Assembly: GCA_032622095.1 (NCBI GenBank) | Contig: CP136068.1 | Coordinates: forward strand, 2,641,314-2,705,313 | Source of the DNA: Siphonodentalium dalli | Taxonomy: Eukaryota > Mollusca > Scaphopoda > Gadilida > Siphonodentaliidae | DNA length: 64,000 bases | Direction of reading: 5' to 3' | Notes under the pieces: model-generated | Databases searched by the model: none | What the model saw: only the letters and a program-made list of their open reading frames with translations | Told to the model about the DNA's origin: nothing | In this document: positions 9,826-20,734 of the stretch, piece by piece | Position numbering within the stretch: position 1 is the stretch's first letter | Layout: every line of letters starts with the position of its first letter | Made by a program: the position numbers and the translations under genes

Positions 9826-10322
9826 TATATTATCTGATAGTGAGGGCATAGTGTCTACATGTAACATGCATATTATCTGATAGTGAGGGCATACAGTCTA
9901 CATGTAACATGCATATGATATGGTACCAGTAGCTCTGAAACTGCACGTAACAGGCATTCATTGATAAGTTAACTCCTAAAACCTATTATGCAGTCGGTGA
10001 TAACGTGGCTCTAAATCCTATTATTCTGGTACTGCACTCACTCATTTCTCTGCGATCATATCAGCCACCTGCCATGTGGCAGGACTCATCTATCGTCATA
10101 TCAACCTCATGCCACCTGGCTTCCCGCTATCATCACATGAAAGCATCAAGTGAAGCAGGTGCATTATCTACTTTAAATGAGGGCATTCACATTTGTCTTA
10201 GTTTACAGCAAAAGTAATTTAGCCTTCAGAAAATCTATTGGGAAGTGCATAACGTGTATCCAATTCGCTGTAGATCTGCATGTATTTGCAGTAGGCCTGC
10301 AGTTGCATATACATGTATCGTA

Positions 10323-10535
10323 CAGTAATGCTCTAATTAATCCACTTCTTAACCACAGCAGAATTATGGGTAACTTTTCAGGATTTAGTCGGAAATATGG
10401 CTTGTTGCCATTCATCGGAAAGCTCTCGGCGAGAGCTTTCCGGTGAATGGCAACAAGCCATATTTCCGACTAAATCCTGAAAAGTTACCCATAATTCTGC
10501 TGTGGTTAAGAAGACGATTAATTAGAGCATTACTG
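10323..10535. mobile_element. Family A MITE, copy 6
   Basis: 213 bp, TA on both sides. It uses the variant termini CAGTAATGCTCTAATTAAT / ATTAGAGCATTACTG; copies 8, 10 and 13 share GCTCT or AGAGC substitutions, suggesting a subfamily. Confidence 0.9.
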
Positions 10536-10642
10536 TACCTGTACAGTGTATAGAGAGTACTCAATTGATTGAACTGGTGACGTGAAATAATTCATGAGAG
10601 GCAGGGACCTTGTTCAAACAGCTACAGTATGCACTCGGGTGT

Positions 10643-10889
10643 TTAACCCTTTGAGTGCCAGGGGCCGATCTCATCGGCCCTAAACCTACAAAATAAGTCT
10701 GTTAAAGAATATAAGAATAAATTATTAAAATTGTAAAAAAAAAAAAAAGAAAAAAAAAAAAAAATGTTAGGCCAATGCATTCTCTTATATATGCGAGGCG
10801 ACCTATGGTCGACTCGCATATATAAGAGAATGCATTGGCACAGTGTATATGGATTGATACAAAAATCGACCTGGCACTCAAAGGGTTAA
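10643..10889. mobile_element. Family C TTAA element, copy 1 (family description)
   Basis: TTAA-flanked, 247 bp, ends CCCTTTGAGTGCCAGG and CCTGGCACTCAAAGGG. Between them: a short unique left block (GGCCGATCTCATCGGCC), an A-rich spacer, one complete hairpin module (GCCAATGCATTCTCTTATAT arms) and GGTTGATAC-like DNA. The termini differ from family B but the hairpin module is the same sequence. Confidence 0.85.
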
Positions 10890-11413
10890 CAAAATAGTCC
10901 TCGCCTCGAATGAATTATTTCACGTCACCAGTTCAATCAAGTGATTATTCTGTTTATTATATCCCACTATAAACATCTGATTTACCAGAAATTTGAATAA
11001 ATACCGCCGTTATACCTTTGAGGCATAAATTTTGATAGAGTCATAAATTCATTTTCATTATAATTACCATGTTTATTACATCGTTCATAGAGCACATGAG
11101 TTTATATTGCACTAATCCATGGCTCAAATTCATTCATTTGTTGTATATATTCTGTTGAGTATAAAAAGTGATGGTCCCATAAATGGCATGATTTAGTGTA
11201 CAGTACCCATTTAAGTTACCACCCCCTCCTAATGGACTGATATCTATTGAAATGCACTCAGTTTGGTTGGGGGTACTCTTCGCTGGGTCAGGTCATAACA
11301 GAACTGATGTAACGTAACATAATTGAACTGAGCCACCTGGAGGAAGACAACGTTTTATGCACAAAGTTTCCTTATCAGTTGCATTGATGTTCTGCAGGAG
11401 GTGCATTATCTAT
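10890..11413. other. Non-coding stretch
   Basis: The sequence on both sides of the C element (GAATTATTTCACGTCACCAG at 10910 and GACGTGAAATAATTCATGAG at 10579) is inverted, so C copy 1 sits inside an older, larger inverted repeat of about 10555-10945. The related GAAATAATTCACAAGG / GTGAATTACGTCACGTAATC pair occurs at 41495-41600. Nothing else is recognised. Confidence 0.5.
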
Positions 11414-11876
11414 TTAACCCTTTACCCAACATAACGGCCCTGTGCCAATGCATTCTCTTATATAAGCGAGTCGACCATAGGTCGCCTCGCATATATAAGA
11501 GAATGCATTGGCTTAACACATATTAAAAATGATAAAATTGTCAAAGAATGTAGAAAAATATTATAAAAATTGTTAAAAAATGTAAGAAAAAATTATAAAA
11601 TTGTTAAAGAATGTAAGAAAAAATGGTAAAAAGTGTTAAAAAAAGATTTTTATTAGGCCAATGCATTCCCTTATATATGCGAGGCGACCTATGGTCGACT
11701 CGCATATATAAGAGAATGCATTGGCACAGGGCATAACTGTAACCATCACAATGTGGTCAATGAACCGGTTCCAATGATATCCATATTTGTATGGTGTTAT
11801 TGAGACAGACCGAAGATATTTTAGGCTGTTGAAGCTTTATTTGGGCGTTTTTGGCCGGTTTGTTGGGTAAAGGTAA
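11414..11876. mobile_element. Family B TTAA element, copy 2
   Basis: In the opposite orientation to copy 1: the hairpin modules come first and the GCTTTATTTG block last. It is longer than usual because the AT-rich spacer (AAAATTGTTAAAGAATGTAA-type) is tandemly expanded about twofold. The right TTAA is lost (AAAGGTAAATG). Confidence 0.82.
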
Positions 11877-12013
11877 ATGAGGGCAAACACATTTATCTTG
11901 GTTATCTGAAAACAAATTTAGTTTTCAACTGGTCTATTGGAAAATGCATAAAAGTGCAGACATTGTGTTGATGGCAAACATTGTAGAAAGAGCCTTTGAT
12001 GCATGATTTAGTT

Positions 12014-12440
12014 TTTATCCCCCGCCAAATTTAAAATTTGCGGGGGATATAGTAATGGGTTCCGTTCCGTCCATCCGTCTAGCCATCCGTCCGTCCCGAA
12101 TTTGTAAGAGTCATAACTTGAACAAATGTAAATGGATTTCAAAGATTTGTGGTATATGAGTTCACCCGACCATTACCTAGAATGAGTTATTGGACTTTGT
12201 TTATTATTTTTGTCGAATTTACCAAATAGCAAATAGATGACGTCACAGGGCTCATTTCCACAAATGTCAACGGATTTCAAAGATGTTTGGTATATGAGTT
12301 CACATGACCAGTATCTAGAACGAGTTCGCAAACCAGGTCTGGCTGGATATTTTCAGCAGAGTTATTGGACTTCATGGCTAGTACCTAAAATGAGTTCGCA
12401 AGCCAGGCTTTTTGACAAAATCCCACCTCTTGTTTAGCAC
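12014..12440. repeat. Dispersed repeat with (GTCC)n-like start
   Basis: Opens with a palindrome (CCCCCGCCAAATTTAAAATT / TTTGCGGGGG), then CCGTTCCGTCCATCCGTCTA and GTCCGTCCC, then two diverged ~130-bp tandem copies of a segment with GGATTTCAAAGAT...GGTATATGAGTTCAC (12132 and 12269). GTCCGTCC-type blocks also start repeats at 18790 and 49440. The biology is unknown; it is probably the edge of a dispersed repeat family. Confidence 0.55.
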
Positions 12441-12650
12441 ATACTGAGAACGCAAACATTATTGAGAATGCACTTCCCCAGTCTGGGTGAACGTCGACTC
12501 TATATTTGAAATATAGAGTCTGGAGCTAATGTCGCCAAAACCATTTCTATTCAGCGAAGAGCTTCCCCAAAATGACGTCAGGGATTTTTTTAAATACATC
12601 GATGATTGACAGGTGTCACCACGTGTTATTTGTTGTGCTTCGCAATAACA

Positions 12651-12961
12651 ATGGCCGACTCATCAACCCATAGAAGGCATGTGTCGCGACATAAACTTAC
12701 AGAAGATAATATTTGTCGTGTGTGCGACTATTCTTTTTCGGGAGATGAACTCGCTGCATCAACGGGAAAGCTGCATCCGAGAGCAAAAAATAAGGTCGTC
12801 ATCAAAAATGATGCTTTAATCGCCTTTAGAACTATTTAAAAGCATAAAATTCAGTCATTTCCTCGGTGTTTAACTTTCAGATGACTTTTTTACGACAAAT
12901 AATTTGATTTGCAAACCATGTTACAATAAAGTAAATCAAATACACGGACATGAGTGAGTTC
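12651..12961 (+). pseudogene. Relic of a CxxC...CxxC zinc-binding domain
   Basis: From the ATG at 12651 a 62-codon frame reads MADSSTHRRHVSRHKLTEDN, then ICRVCDYSFSGDELAAS, and ends at TAA 12837. In a shifted frame at 12883-12954 the sequence resumes with DDFFTTNNLICKPCYNKVNQ and a stop. A CxxC, ~60-residue spacer, CxxC arrangement with F/C-rich flanks is typical of N-terminal zinc-binding domains seen in many invertebrate proteins, including ZAD-like ones. Either a frameshift and stop separate the halves, or an intron does: the second half follows AACTTTCAG, a possible acceptor, but no convincing donor precedes it. I call it a relic; function unknown. Confidence 0.45.
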
Positions 12962-13428
12962 TATTTATATTTATGGGAGGCCAAGGTGGTACCATACACA
13001 GGCCTATCTATCAGGTCCAGCATATCCTTCAAATTAATCGGAATCGTACCGACGAAATTCCGCTCTGTTACTATATTTAGAGGTGACATTATGGGAGTCT
13101 CCGCCCACTAACACTTGTTTATTAACCCATGCGGTTTCATTGGACGGAAAATAATTTACGCAATCAATCAGATTACGGAATCCCGACGACTTGGAAATGA
13201 GATAGCGATGTTATCCGTCAGACCTAATATTCAATGTTGTAATGAATATTTAGGTATGAGTTTACTCAGACTTGCACTTCCCCAACTGCACATTTCGGCG
13301 GGGGATACCGTCGTCTGCGACTACTTGTTGAAGTATGGAATGGTCTGTTCTTCATTTTAAGGGTGAATTGATAATATAAGCAGACAGCAGTGAAAGAAAC
13401 ATCTTATGGATTTCCATACAGCTTAGGT
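12962..13428. other. Non-coding stretch
   Basis: No recognised element. An 81-codon plus-strand frame at 13115-13360 has no domain or splice context that I recognise. Confidence 0.3.
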
Positions 13429-13816
13429 ATCAAACTGCTATGGGAGACCTAGGATCAGATTGAAGTTCCCCAGTTGAAGTTGATGATGTTCACCCATTAG
13501 TCACCTTGATTATGAATTTATCTTCTGCAAATTAGGGGATATAGAAACTTCCTAGAAGGGAAAAAGTAACTAAAAACAATGTTAATTTGAGACTATAGAT
13601 ACTTCCCAGAAGATGAGGCCTAAGCAGAATGAGGTCCCAGAGGGTGAATTTGGTGATGCTAGCCCACTGTGTGGGACCTCATTCTGGTGATGCTAGCCCA
13701 CTGTGTGGGACCTCATTCTGGTGATGCTAGCCCACTGTGTGGGACCTCATTCTGGTGATGCTAGCCCACTGTGCGGGACCTCATTCTGCAAGTGACACAC
13801 ACTATTTGCAGGCTTG
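13429..13816. mobile_element. Family E MITE with internally amplified 34-bp unit
   Basis: Core of the long form (GATTGAAGTTCCCCAGTTG, AATTAGGGGATATAGAAACT), then a right arm in which TGGTGATGCTAGCCCACTGT + GTGGGACCTCATTC is tandemly repeated four times (13650-13785). The end CACACTATTTGCAGGCTTG is intact; the left arm is missing. Confidence 0.8.
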
Positions 13817-14497
13817 ATCTCCAAATATTTCAGACCATTTTTGTGATTTGGTCCGGTTTCTTGAAAGCAGCATTTATCTTATGCTTTGTGTGATGTTACC
13901 TGTATAAGTTACCTGCTATTACCTGTATTTATCTTATATTTGTGTGATGTTACCTGTATAAGTTACCTGCTATTTATTACCTGTATACCTCGCTTGCTGT
14001 AATACCTGTATACTGGTATGTAAATAATGCAAAAATAACTCAACAAATGCCAAGTGCAGGTAACGAATGGCAGGTGAAAATCCAATTAGCAAATAAGGTA
14101 ACTTAATTAATAAACAAAGGATTCATGAAGCCAACACAGGACATAGGTAACGTAAACATGTTTGGCGGGGTGTCCGGAGGTGTGAACATGTGTCACCACA
14201 TCTCAACAGTGTAGTGTCTCGCCACTCAACAAATTCCTCTTCACAGCACCGAGTGAACGTTTTGGAATGTTGGTTTTGTTAATTTCTTGTCAAATATTAA
14301 TTCTTAACAAATCTGTCTGGTAATCCTATGGAGGTTTTGGATTTTTTTCTGTAACGGATTAATGTGAGCCATTGGATTGTGAAATTTCTGTGATGGAATA
14401 TTGGAAAATATCGGATATTCATGGAAGATCAGTTTTGTGTAAAAAAAATTAAGTCTTCAGACATCTACTTTTTGGGGTGTACAGTAATTTACATGTA
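13817..14497. other. Non-coding stretch with a short duplication
   Basis: A ~55-bp direct repeat (TTTGTGTGATGTTACCTGTA TAAGTTACCTGCTATT) occurs at 13878 and 13939. Otherwise nothing recognised. Confidence 0.5.
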
Positions 14498-14705
14498 AAG
14501 TAATGCCCTAAGTAATCGACTCTTCAACAACAGCAGAATTATGGGTAACTTTTCAGGATTTATTCGGAAATATGGCTTGTTGCCATTCATCGAAAAGCTA
14601 TCCCCGAGCGCTTTCCGATGAATGGCAACAAGCCATATTTCCGACTAAATCCTGAAAAGTTACCCATAATTCTGCTGTGGTTAAAGAGTCGATCACTTAG
14701 GGCAA
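14498..14705. mobile_element. Family A MITE, copy 7
   Basis: Arms intact; left terminus mutated (AAAGTAATGCCC) and right terminus lost after CACTTAGGGCAA. Confidence 0.85.
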
Positions 14706-14789
14706 TTCCATGAAATTTGGAAATAACACTTGTAATTTTTTGGAATGGAACTAATTTGGAGAGCGAATTTGTTGAACTGTTCACAATAA

Positions 14790-15180
14790 ATTTAAGGTTT
14801 TGTTCATTTCAGGTGAAATTTAAATTCATAAAAAAAATATTATTTGGTGTTCTGGTGAGTAACATGTAGTTTCAGGCATGAAGATAGTGTGTCTGTCATT
14901 TGCAGAATGAGGTCCCCAGAGGGTGAATTTAGTGATGCTAGCCTCTGGGGACCTCATTCTGCAAATGATAGACACACTATTTGCAGACTTGTTTCTGTGA
15001 AATTAAATTGACAGTGAAAATAGTTGATCTGGTGAGTTACATGTAGTTTCAGGCATGAAAAATAGTGTGTCTCTCATTTTGGAGAATGAGGTCCCCCAGA
15101 GGCTGTATTTAGTGATGCTACTCTGCACAGTGAGCTAACATCACTAAATTCACCCTATGGGGACCTCATTCTGATTTAAT
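14790..15180. repeat. Tandem duplication carrying two family E elements
   Basis: CTGGTGAGT(A/T)ACATGTAGTT + TCAGGCATGA occurs at 14849 and 15034, each time followed by a family E palindrome (14876-14992 and 15053-15172). The element and its flank were duplicated together, about 185 bp apart. The first copy has a deletion of one arm's centre. Confidence 0.75.
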
Positions 15181-15458
15181 AGGATCATCTTTAACTATCT
15201 TTAATAAAATTAACAAGTTTATTTAGTTTCTGTGGAAACATCTTCACAAAGATTGTTTTTTTTTCAGTGTAGTTTCTAAAATTTATGAACCCATGAAAAA
15301 GTCATAAATGGCTGAACCACGAAAATTTATACCAACGAGTTTAAAGCCATTCACAGTATAACAATTATACCTAAATGTAAAATTGCGTTCAACATGGTTT
15401 CTGGACATTTAGCATCATTCTGACATTTAGCCTCATTGTGATATTTCTCTTTTTGCAG

Positions 15459-15585
15459 TAATTCCATGGATGAAGACGATTGCCGATGTGACAGTGAGGC
15501 TGAAGCGGACAGCGATCATGAGGATCAAGACGCGGAGCGAGAACTCGGGAATCTAATCGGCCAGCTCGAGCAGTACAGAACTGTG
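15459..15585 (+). CDS. Candidate coding exon, acidic N-terminus
   Basis: Acceptor TTTCTCTTTTTGCAG ends at 15458 and donor GTG|GTAAGT begins at 15586. The ATG at 15466 opens 40 codons to a phase-0 donor: MDEDDCRCDSEAEADSDHED, then a likely helix containing ELGNLIGQLEQYRTV. The 7 bases before the ATG also read open (AAT TCC), so it may be an internal exon or a first coding exon with a 5' UTR intron. GC content and codon use are clearly unlike the AT-rich surroundings. I do not recognise the protein. Plausible partner: the exon at 37384, same strand, same donor phase. Confidence 0.68.
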
Positions 15586-15621
15586 GTAAGTCTCAACACT
15601 TCAATATTAGACAATCCAGTC

Positions 15622-15852
15622 GGGATGTTTTTTACCCTGTGCCAATGCATTCTCTTATATATGCAAGTCGACCATAGGTCGCCTCGCATATATAAGAGAA
15701 TGCATTGGCCTAACAATGTTTTACAATTTTAATAATTTTTTCTTGTATTCTTTAACAATTTTATAATTTCACCCATACAGAGCCCCAGACAAACATGAGT
15801 AGACTACACTCTTCTATATGCTTCTATATATGTGTGGGGCTCCCTGCAGGGT
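15622..15852. mobile_element. Solo hairpin module plus family F hairpin
   Basis: A complete 69-bp hairpin module (15641-15709) preceded by ACCCTGT, then an AT-rich spacer and a family F hairpin (ACCCATACAGAGCCCC ... GGGGCTCCCTGCAGGGTAA). The same hairpin-spacer-F combination occurs in reverse inside the family D element at 45043-45498, so this is probably a family D derivative. It lies about 40 bp inside the intron after the candidate exon. Confidence 0.65.
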
Positions 15853-15948
15853 AATGGATGTTTTTTATTTTATGTCCTAAAAATTGTAAGAAACATTTTA
15901 ATATTTAAAAAAAATGATAAATGTCAGGAGCTATCAGCTGTACATATA

Positions 15949-16165
15949 CAGTATTGCTCTAAGTAATCGACTTCTTAACCACAGCAGAATTATGGGTAAC
16001 TTTTCAGGATTTAGTCGGAAATATGGCTTGATGCCATTCATCGGAAAGTTCTCGGCGAGAGCTTTCCAATGAATGGCAACTATCCATATTTCCGACTAAA
16101 TCCTGAAAAGTTACCAATAATTCTGCTGTGGTTAAGAAGTCGATTACTTAGAGAGAGCATTACCG
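15949..16165. mobile_element. Family A MITE, copy 8
   Basis: TA-flanked; variant termini CAGTATTGCTCTAAG / TTAGAGAGAGCATTACCG. Right arm has GCAACTATCCATATTTCC in place of the usual CAACAAGCC. Confidence 0.85.
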
Positions 16166-16204
16166 TAGGCAGCTAAAAATGATATCTGAAGTTAGATTAT
16201 TCTC

Positions 16205-16270
16205 CAAATTGGCCATGCAATCTCTTATATATGAGAGGCTCCCTATGTACCAGCACAGCTCATATCATGA
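16205..16270. mobile_element. Family D fragment
   Basis: Degenerate half-hairpin (CAATCTCTTATATATGAGAG) followed by CAGCACAGCTC and CATGAAAGGGCTA, a mutated family D right end. Confidence 0.5.
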
Positions 16271-16289
16271 AAGGGCTAGTAACTAACTA

Positions 16290-16398
16290 CAGTATTGCCC
16301 TAATTAATCGACTGCTTAACCACAGCAGAATTATGGGTAACTTTTCAGGATTTAGTCGGAAATATGGCTCGAGGAGAGCTTTCCGATGAATGGCAACT
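16290..16398. mobile_element. Family A MITE, copy 9 (truncated)
   Basis: Left arm to ATATGGC, then jumps to TCGAGGAGAGCTTTCCGATG and stops at GGCAACT; the right arm is missing. Confidence 0.8.
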
Positions 16399-16519
16399 GT
16401 TATCCAGTCTCGGTAAGATGGAGATTTCCCCACACATTCACCAGTGGGAGGAGCTTACAGTTGCTAAGAGACGAGGCATCTGCAGAAATAGTTTGATTAG
16501 TTTACAGTTCCCGCATATA

Positions 16520-16715
16520 CAGTAATGCCCTAATTAATCGACTCCATAACCACAGCTGAATTGTGGGTAACTTTTCAGGATTTAGTTGGAAAAATGGGTT
16601 GTTGCTCCTCGAGAGCTTTCCAATGAATGGTAACAAGCCATATTTCCGAGTAAATCCTGAACAGTTACCCATAATTCTGCTGTGGTTAAGAAGTCGATTA
16701 CTTAGAGCATTACAG
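16520..16715. mobile_element. Family A MITE, copy 10
   Basis: TA-flanked, 196 bp, with part of the centre deleted (GTTGTTGCTCCTCGAGAGC) and several arm substitutions. Confidence 0.85.
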
Positions 16716-16846
16716 TATACTGTAGGATGAACGAAGCATTTCCAAGGCAGCAAATGACTGGCTCAGTCATGGTAGAAAATATCTGCTAATAATCATTTGA
16801 TTGACAGCTGTGGAAAGGTTCATTGCTTCGAAGATTTGATTTGATA

Positions 16847-16970
16847 CAGTATTGCCCTAAATAATCGGCTCCTCAGTGAGAGCTTTCAGATGAATGGCAA
16901 CAAGCCATATCCTGAAAAAATACCCATAATTCTGCTGTGGTTAAGGAGTCAATTATTTAGGGCATTACTG
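16847..16970. mobile_element. Family A MITE, copy 11 (internal deletion)
   Basis: 124 bp: 25 bp of the left end joins directly to the centre (CTCAGTGAGAGCTTTC), so the left arm is almost gone while both TA-flanked termini remain. Confidence 0.85.
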
Positions 16971-17307
16971 TACATTAGATGTTTGAGGTGTGTAATAAAT
17001 TAGGGCCACACACTCGTGTTTAGTCGGATTAGAAATTGCCGGACTTGAACTTTTGATGTATTGATACAATTTGAGTTTTCATCTAAATAGAGTGGATCAG
17101 TTACTGTGAGCATATATGAATACATAACCAGATATTGCGATGGTGTTTTGAATTGAGAAGAATTCCATCGCGTAGTAGTTCTGATTTCTCTCTTGTATCG
17201 GAACCCAGTGGCCCAGAAATTTATTCATGAGATATCTGTCTTAATACCGAGGTATTTGTGATTATTGATTCAGTCTGCGTCCATGTGCACTCTAATGTTA
17301 GGAGGAT
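16971..17307. other. Non-coding stretch
   Basis: No recognised gene or repeat. Confidence 0.35.
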
Positions 17308-17570
17308 AAGCCTGAGTTTAGTGTGCCTGTCATTTGCAGAATGAGGTCCCCAGAAGGTGAATTTAGTGAAGCTATCCCGCATAGCAGGCTAGCATAATTA
17401 CACTCACCTTCTGGGGACCTCATTCTGCTGGAGCCTCATCTGCTGTAAAGTATCTACAGTCTCAAATTAACATTGTTTTTAGTTACATTTTTCATTTCTG
17501 TTCAGTTTCTATATCCCCTAATTGGCAGAAGAAGAAAAAATTGCATAATCGAGGTAACTTACGAGTAAAC
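17308..17570. mobile_element. Family E MITE (rearranged)
   Basis: Left end AAGCCTGAGTTTAGTGTGCC, a short palindrome around CCCCAGAAGGTGAATTTAG, then the long-form core in reverse orientation (AGTTTCTATATCCCCTAATT). The right end is lost. Confidence 0.7.
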
Positions 17571-17754
17571 ATCACCAAGAGAGGTTTTCCCAGTGTGAGC
17601 ATTAAACTTAGAGTTATCTGCCTTCCACTGATAGAAATCATCTAACTCTTTGTAAATAGAGTAACTGCCCTTGCTATGTATCGGGTCTTCTATTGCTGAA
17701 TTACCTGCCCTGGTCTCAAACTCTTCTCAAAATAATTGTATCCATCAGCAACTA

Positions 17755-18495
17755 GTACATCATTATTCTTTTTAACAATATCTCAGGTAAAAATCAGGTG
17801 TTCAGAGGTCATTACAGCTATAGCAGTTGATTTTTTCGTAATATCTTCTCAAATGTATTAATTGGGTGAGATGTCATTAGCCAAGGTAAATACTGCATGT
17901 TCAGGTAAAGAGAGTCAATTATTGTACAACATCTTGAATATGTGAATCATGTGTGTAGAGTTCTGTGGAAAAGCTAACTACAGGTATAAGGTATAAGATT
18001 GTCTTACAGTTCTCTCTCTGAAATATAAGTCAGATGTGCAAAGATCGTTAGCGAAGGTAAATACAGGTATATAAACAGTATTAAAAGGTTCCCCTCAATA
18101 ACATCTTGAAAATATAAATGAAATGTGCAGAGATCGTTAACAAAGGCAGCATATAGTGGGTTTCATCACTAACATTTTGTAAATATAAATAGATCGTTAG
18201 AGCAGGTAATTACGGATAAATAGTAGATTTATTCACAATAACATATCTAAATTATAAATTGTATGTGCAGAGATCGTTGCAAAGGTACCAAGTAACTACA
18301 GGTAAAATGATAGATTTTTCACAATAATTTTTCTAAAATATACTTGTAAATCAGATGTGCAGAGATCGTTAGCAAAGGTACTACCAACAACAATTACAGC
18401 AGTATGGTAGGTCTTCTCACAATATCATGTCTAAAATCTAAATCAGGTGTGCAGAAGTCGTTAGTACATGTAACTACAGGTATAAGGGGGTACTT
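17755..18495. repeat. Degenerate ~75-bp tandem array
   Basis: A block of the form AATCAGATGTGCAGAGATCG + TTAGCAAAGGTA(A)...TACAGGTA recurs about eight times (e.g. near 18030, 18129, 18261, 18352, 18435) with AT-rich DNA between (CACAATAACAT...TAAATTATAAAT). The spacing and sequence are diverged, so this is an old array. No coding frame persists. Confidence 0.75.
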
Positions 18496-18779
18496 TAAAT
18501 AACATCTTTGTTATAAGCTAGCTTTTATTGCCAGTTTGCAATCCATTTCTGGTTCATGTGCAATGAAATGGCAGTTAATAATAAACATTTTGCTTCTGTG
18601 CAGCGGTTATAGTTGGCAGACATAAGAATACTTCTTTCTGAATAACTTCTAATAGTCGTTATATCTTGAATTCATGAATGTGGTGGGCAGTGTCGCAGCT
18701 TTTAATGGATATACATGAGACAGAGTAGGGGTATCGTTTGTGTTTGCAATTAACAACTCTTTCATTTGTAATATAATCA

Positions 18780-18930
18780 TTAAATAAGTGTTTATTGCCC
18801 GTTTTGAAAAAAACGGGATGTATTATGTTATTTGTATGTCTGTTGGCTGTCTGTCCATTTAGGCATCTGATGGTCAAGCCGCCCATATATCCATCTGTTC
18901 TATTTTTTTCAATTCTAGTCTGAACTGAAT
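18780..18930. repeat. Dispersed repeat with GTCTGTCC start
   Basis: TTTTGAAAAAAACGGGATGT ATTATGTTATTTG then TGTCTGTTGGCTGTCTGTCC. It matches the start of 49425-49500 (AAATGGGACATATTATGTTA, GTCCGTCTGTCCGTCTG). Confidence 0.6.
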
Positions 18931-18952
18931 GGACTGAAATTTGGTATGTGTG

Positions 18953-19054
18953 GGAGAATTTGGTGATGATAGCCCGCTGGATGGGATAGCATAACTAAAT
19001 TCACCCTTTGGGGACCTCATTCTACAAATGTCAGACACACTAAATTCAGACTTG
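18953..19054. mobile_element. Family E MITE (left arm lost)
   Basis: GAATTTGGTGATGATAGCCC palindrome with TAGCATAACTAAATTCACCC, then CAAATGTCAGACACACTAAA. Confidence 0.7.
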
Positions 19055-19767
19055 GCTCTCCCTGATATTGAAGACAGTTTACAGTTGACTCTGTGGAGCC
19101 ACATTTCATGTCTCGATGCGTAACTTGCCACTTTTTATGTTTGTTATGCAATCATCTGTTGATGGCTGTCCCTGAACAGAGCTAACATCTGAATATTTTA
19201 ATTTGTTGAGAGACTTGATATGCAAATTACTTTTACGCATATTTGCTTTAACGCTGATGCAACTGGAATTATCTAATTAACATTGACTTAATTGAGTGGA
19301 ATTGGAAGAATCTGGCCTTGATGGGCGAGTTGTCTGCTTTGATATCATATCGTCCTCCTGAAGTAAAGTTAGGGGAAAGCCAGTCTGGCTTGAGTGGAAT
19401 TAGAAGAAGCTAGCCTTGATGGGCGAGTCCACTGCTTTGATATCATATCGTCCTCCTGAAGGGAAAGCCAGTCTTGTTGTCTGGTTGACTCACTGTACGT
19501 ATCTGTAGAAATACTGGTGCACCATAACAGTTTCACCCCCGATGGGTATCTACCCCCCCCCCCCCACCCTGGGTATCTACCCAACCACCCCCTGATCACA
19601 GGAGCACAGTTACAGCCCTGGCAATGCCTAGGTAAAATCCGAGGTAAAATCAGTTTACCTAGGTAATTCTTTTGCCTAGGTAAAATAAGTTAATTTGTTT
19701 ACTAATATTTCATTGTATCAATCAGAAATACAACCTTTTTAGCCAAATTGAATTCCTTTCACTCTTC
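19055..19767. other. Non-coding stretch with a local duplication
   Basis: A ~80-bp segment (TGGAATT(G/A)GAAGAA, GATGGGCGAGT, TTTGATATCATATCGTCCTC) is tandemly duplicated at 19298-19370 and 19395-19465. A poly-C run lies at 19553. Related GAATTAGGAGAAGCTA wording recurs in the poly-G array at 22.3 kb. Confidence 0.55.
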
Positions 19768-19992
19768 TTAACCCTTTGAACCCGTAACACCGATATTTAG
19801 GTGCAAACGAACCGTGACTATATCCCGTAACACCGATATTTCGGTGCAGCGACGACATGATACGGTAGCAAATTTATATATAGTATAACGAGCGTCAGAC
19901 CCACTGATTTATATTTAAATTGCCCCCACATATGTCAGCGGCGCCCATGGTGCGTATGGAATGGTTGACCGCTAGTATCGGGTAGAAATATA

Positions 19993-20004
19993 TGCGCATG
20001 CGCA
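19993..20004. promoter_or_regulatory. NRF1-like palindrome
   Basis: TGCGCATGCGCA, a perfect match to the known NRF1 consensus (YGCGCAYGCGCR). A match shows potential only; occupancy is not shown. Confidence 0.5.
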
Positions 20005-20205
20005 TAGCATATAATCTACAAAAACATACGATATTTTAAGCGAACTGTGCCGCTATATTTACGGCATATAATTTCGTGTTCCCCGTATGTGTACAGAACA
20101 GACATAATTTAGACACACAATTTCAGTTTAAATTACCCTCGCGTATATTAACCAGTGTTCTGCTGCATATGGGGAAGGGTCTATCGCATATGAAGTTGAT
20201 TTATT

Positions 20206-20218
20206 TGCGCATGCGCAG
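20206..20218. promoter_or_regulatory. Second NRF1-like site
   Basis: TGCGCATGCGCAG, same consensus, 213 bp after the first. A degenerate third version (ATGCGCATGGGCGCAGG) is at about 20365. Confidence 0.5.
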
Positions 20219-20721
20219 ACTAGCGCAATGACAAATAAATGGTTTATAACGTACTTATACACGACATACCCACTAATATATATATTTAAATTGGCCTATT
20301 GAAGTCAGCGCTGGCAAAGGTGTCTATATGGATTGGCTGCCCGCTAGAAACGGCTAGGAAAATATGCGCATGGGCGCAGGCTTAATTCATTTTAAAAATG
20401 CGTTTATGTGAAATGTGGCGCTATATATGACATTTTGTTGCATGTTTCACATGTTAGTACAGTAGACACAATCTAGACAACTTACTAACAATGGGGCCAC
20501 GATATGTTACGGGAAATTACGTTGTTTCTGGTCTCTGTAATATCAGTCTCTGTTGTGCCACATGCAGCAAAAAGTCTATCGCATATCAAGTTGACTTACT
20601 CGCGCATGGTCAGGTATATCTTAATTTCACATTAGGATATTGGTTGCATCGAAACGCAATCCGCTGATGTATAATTACAACGTTATAAGCTAGAATTCGT
20701 TTATCCTGAAAATTTCGGGTA

Positions 20722-20734
20722 GTTGCCTAGTAAC
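20722..20734. promoter_or_regulatory. RFX X-box-like site 1
   Basis: GTTGCCTAGTAAC, one mismatch from the palindromic X-box (GTTGCCTAGCAAC) bound by RFX factors. A further half-site TTAGCAACC lies at 20951-20959. Confidence 0.45.
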
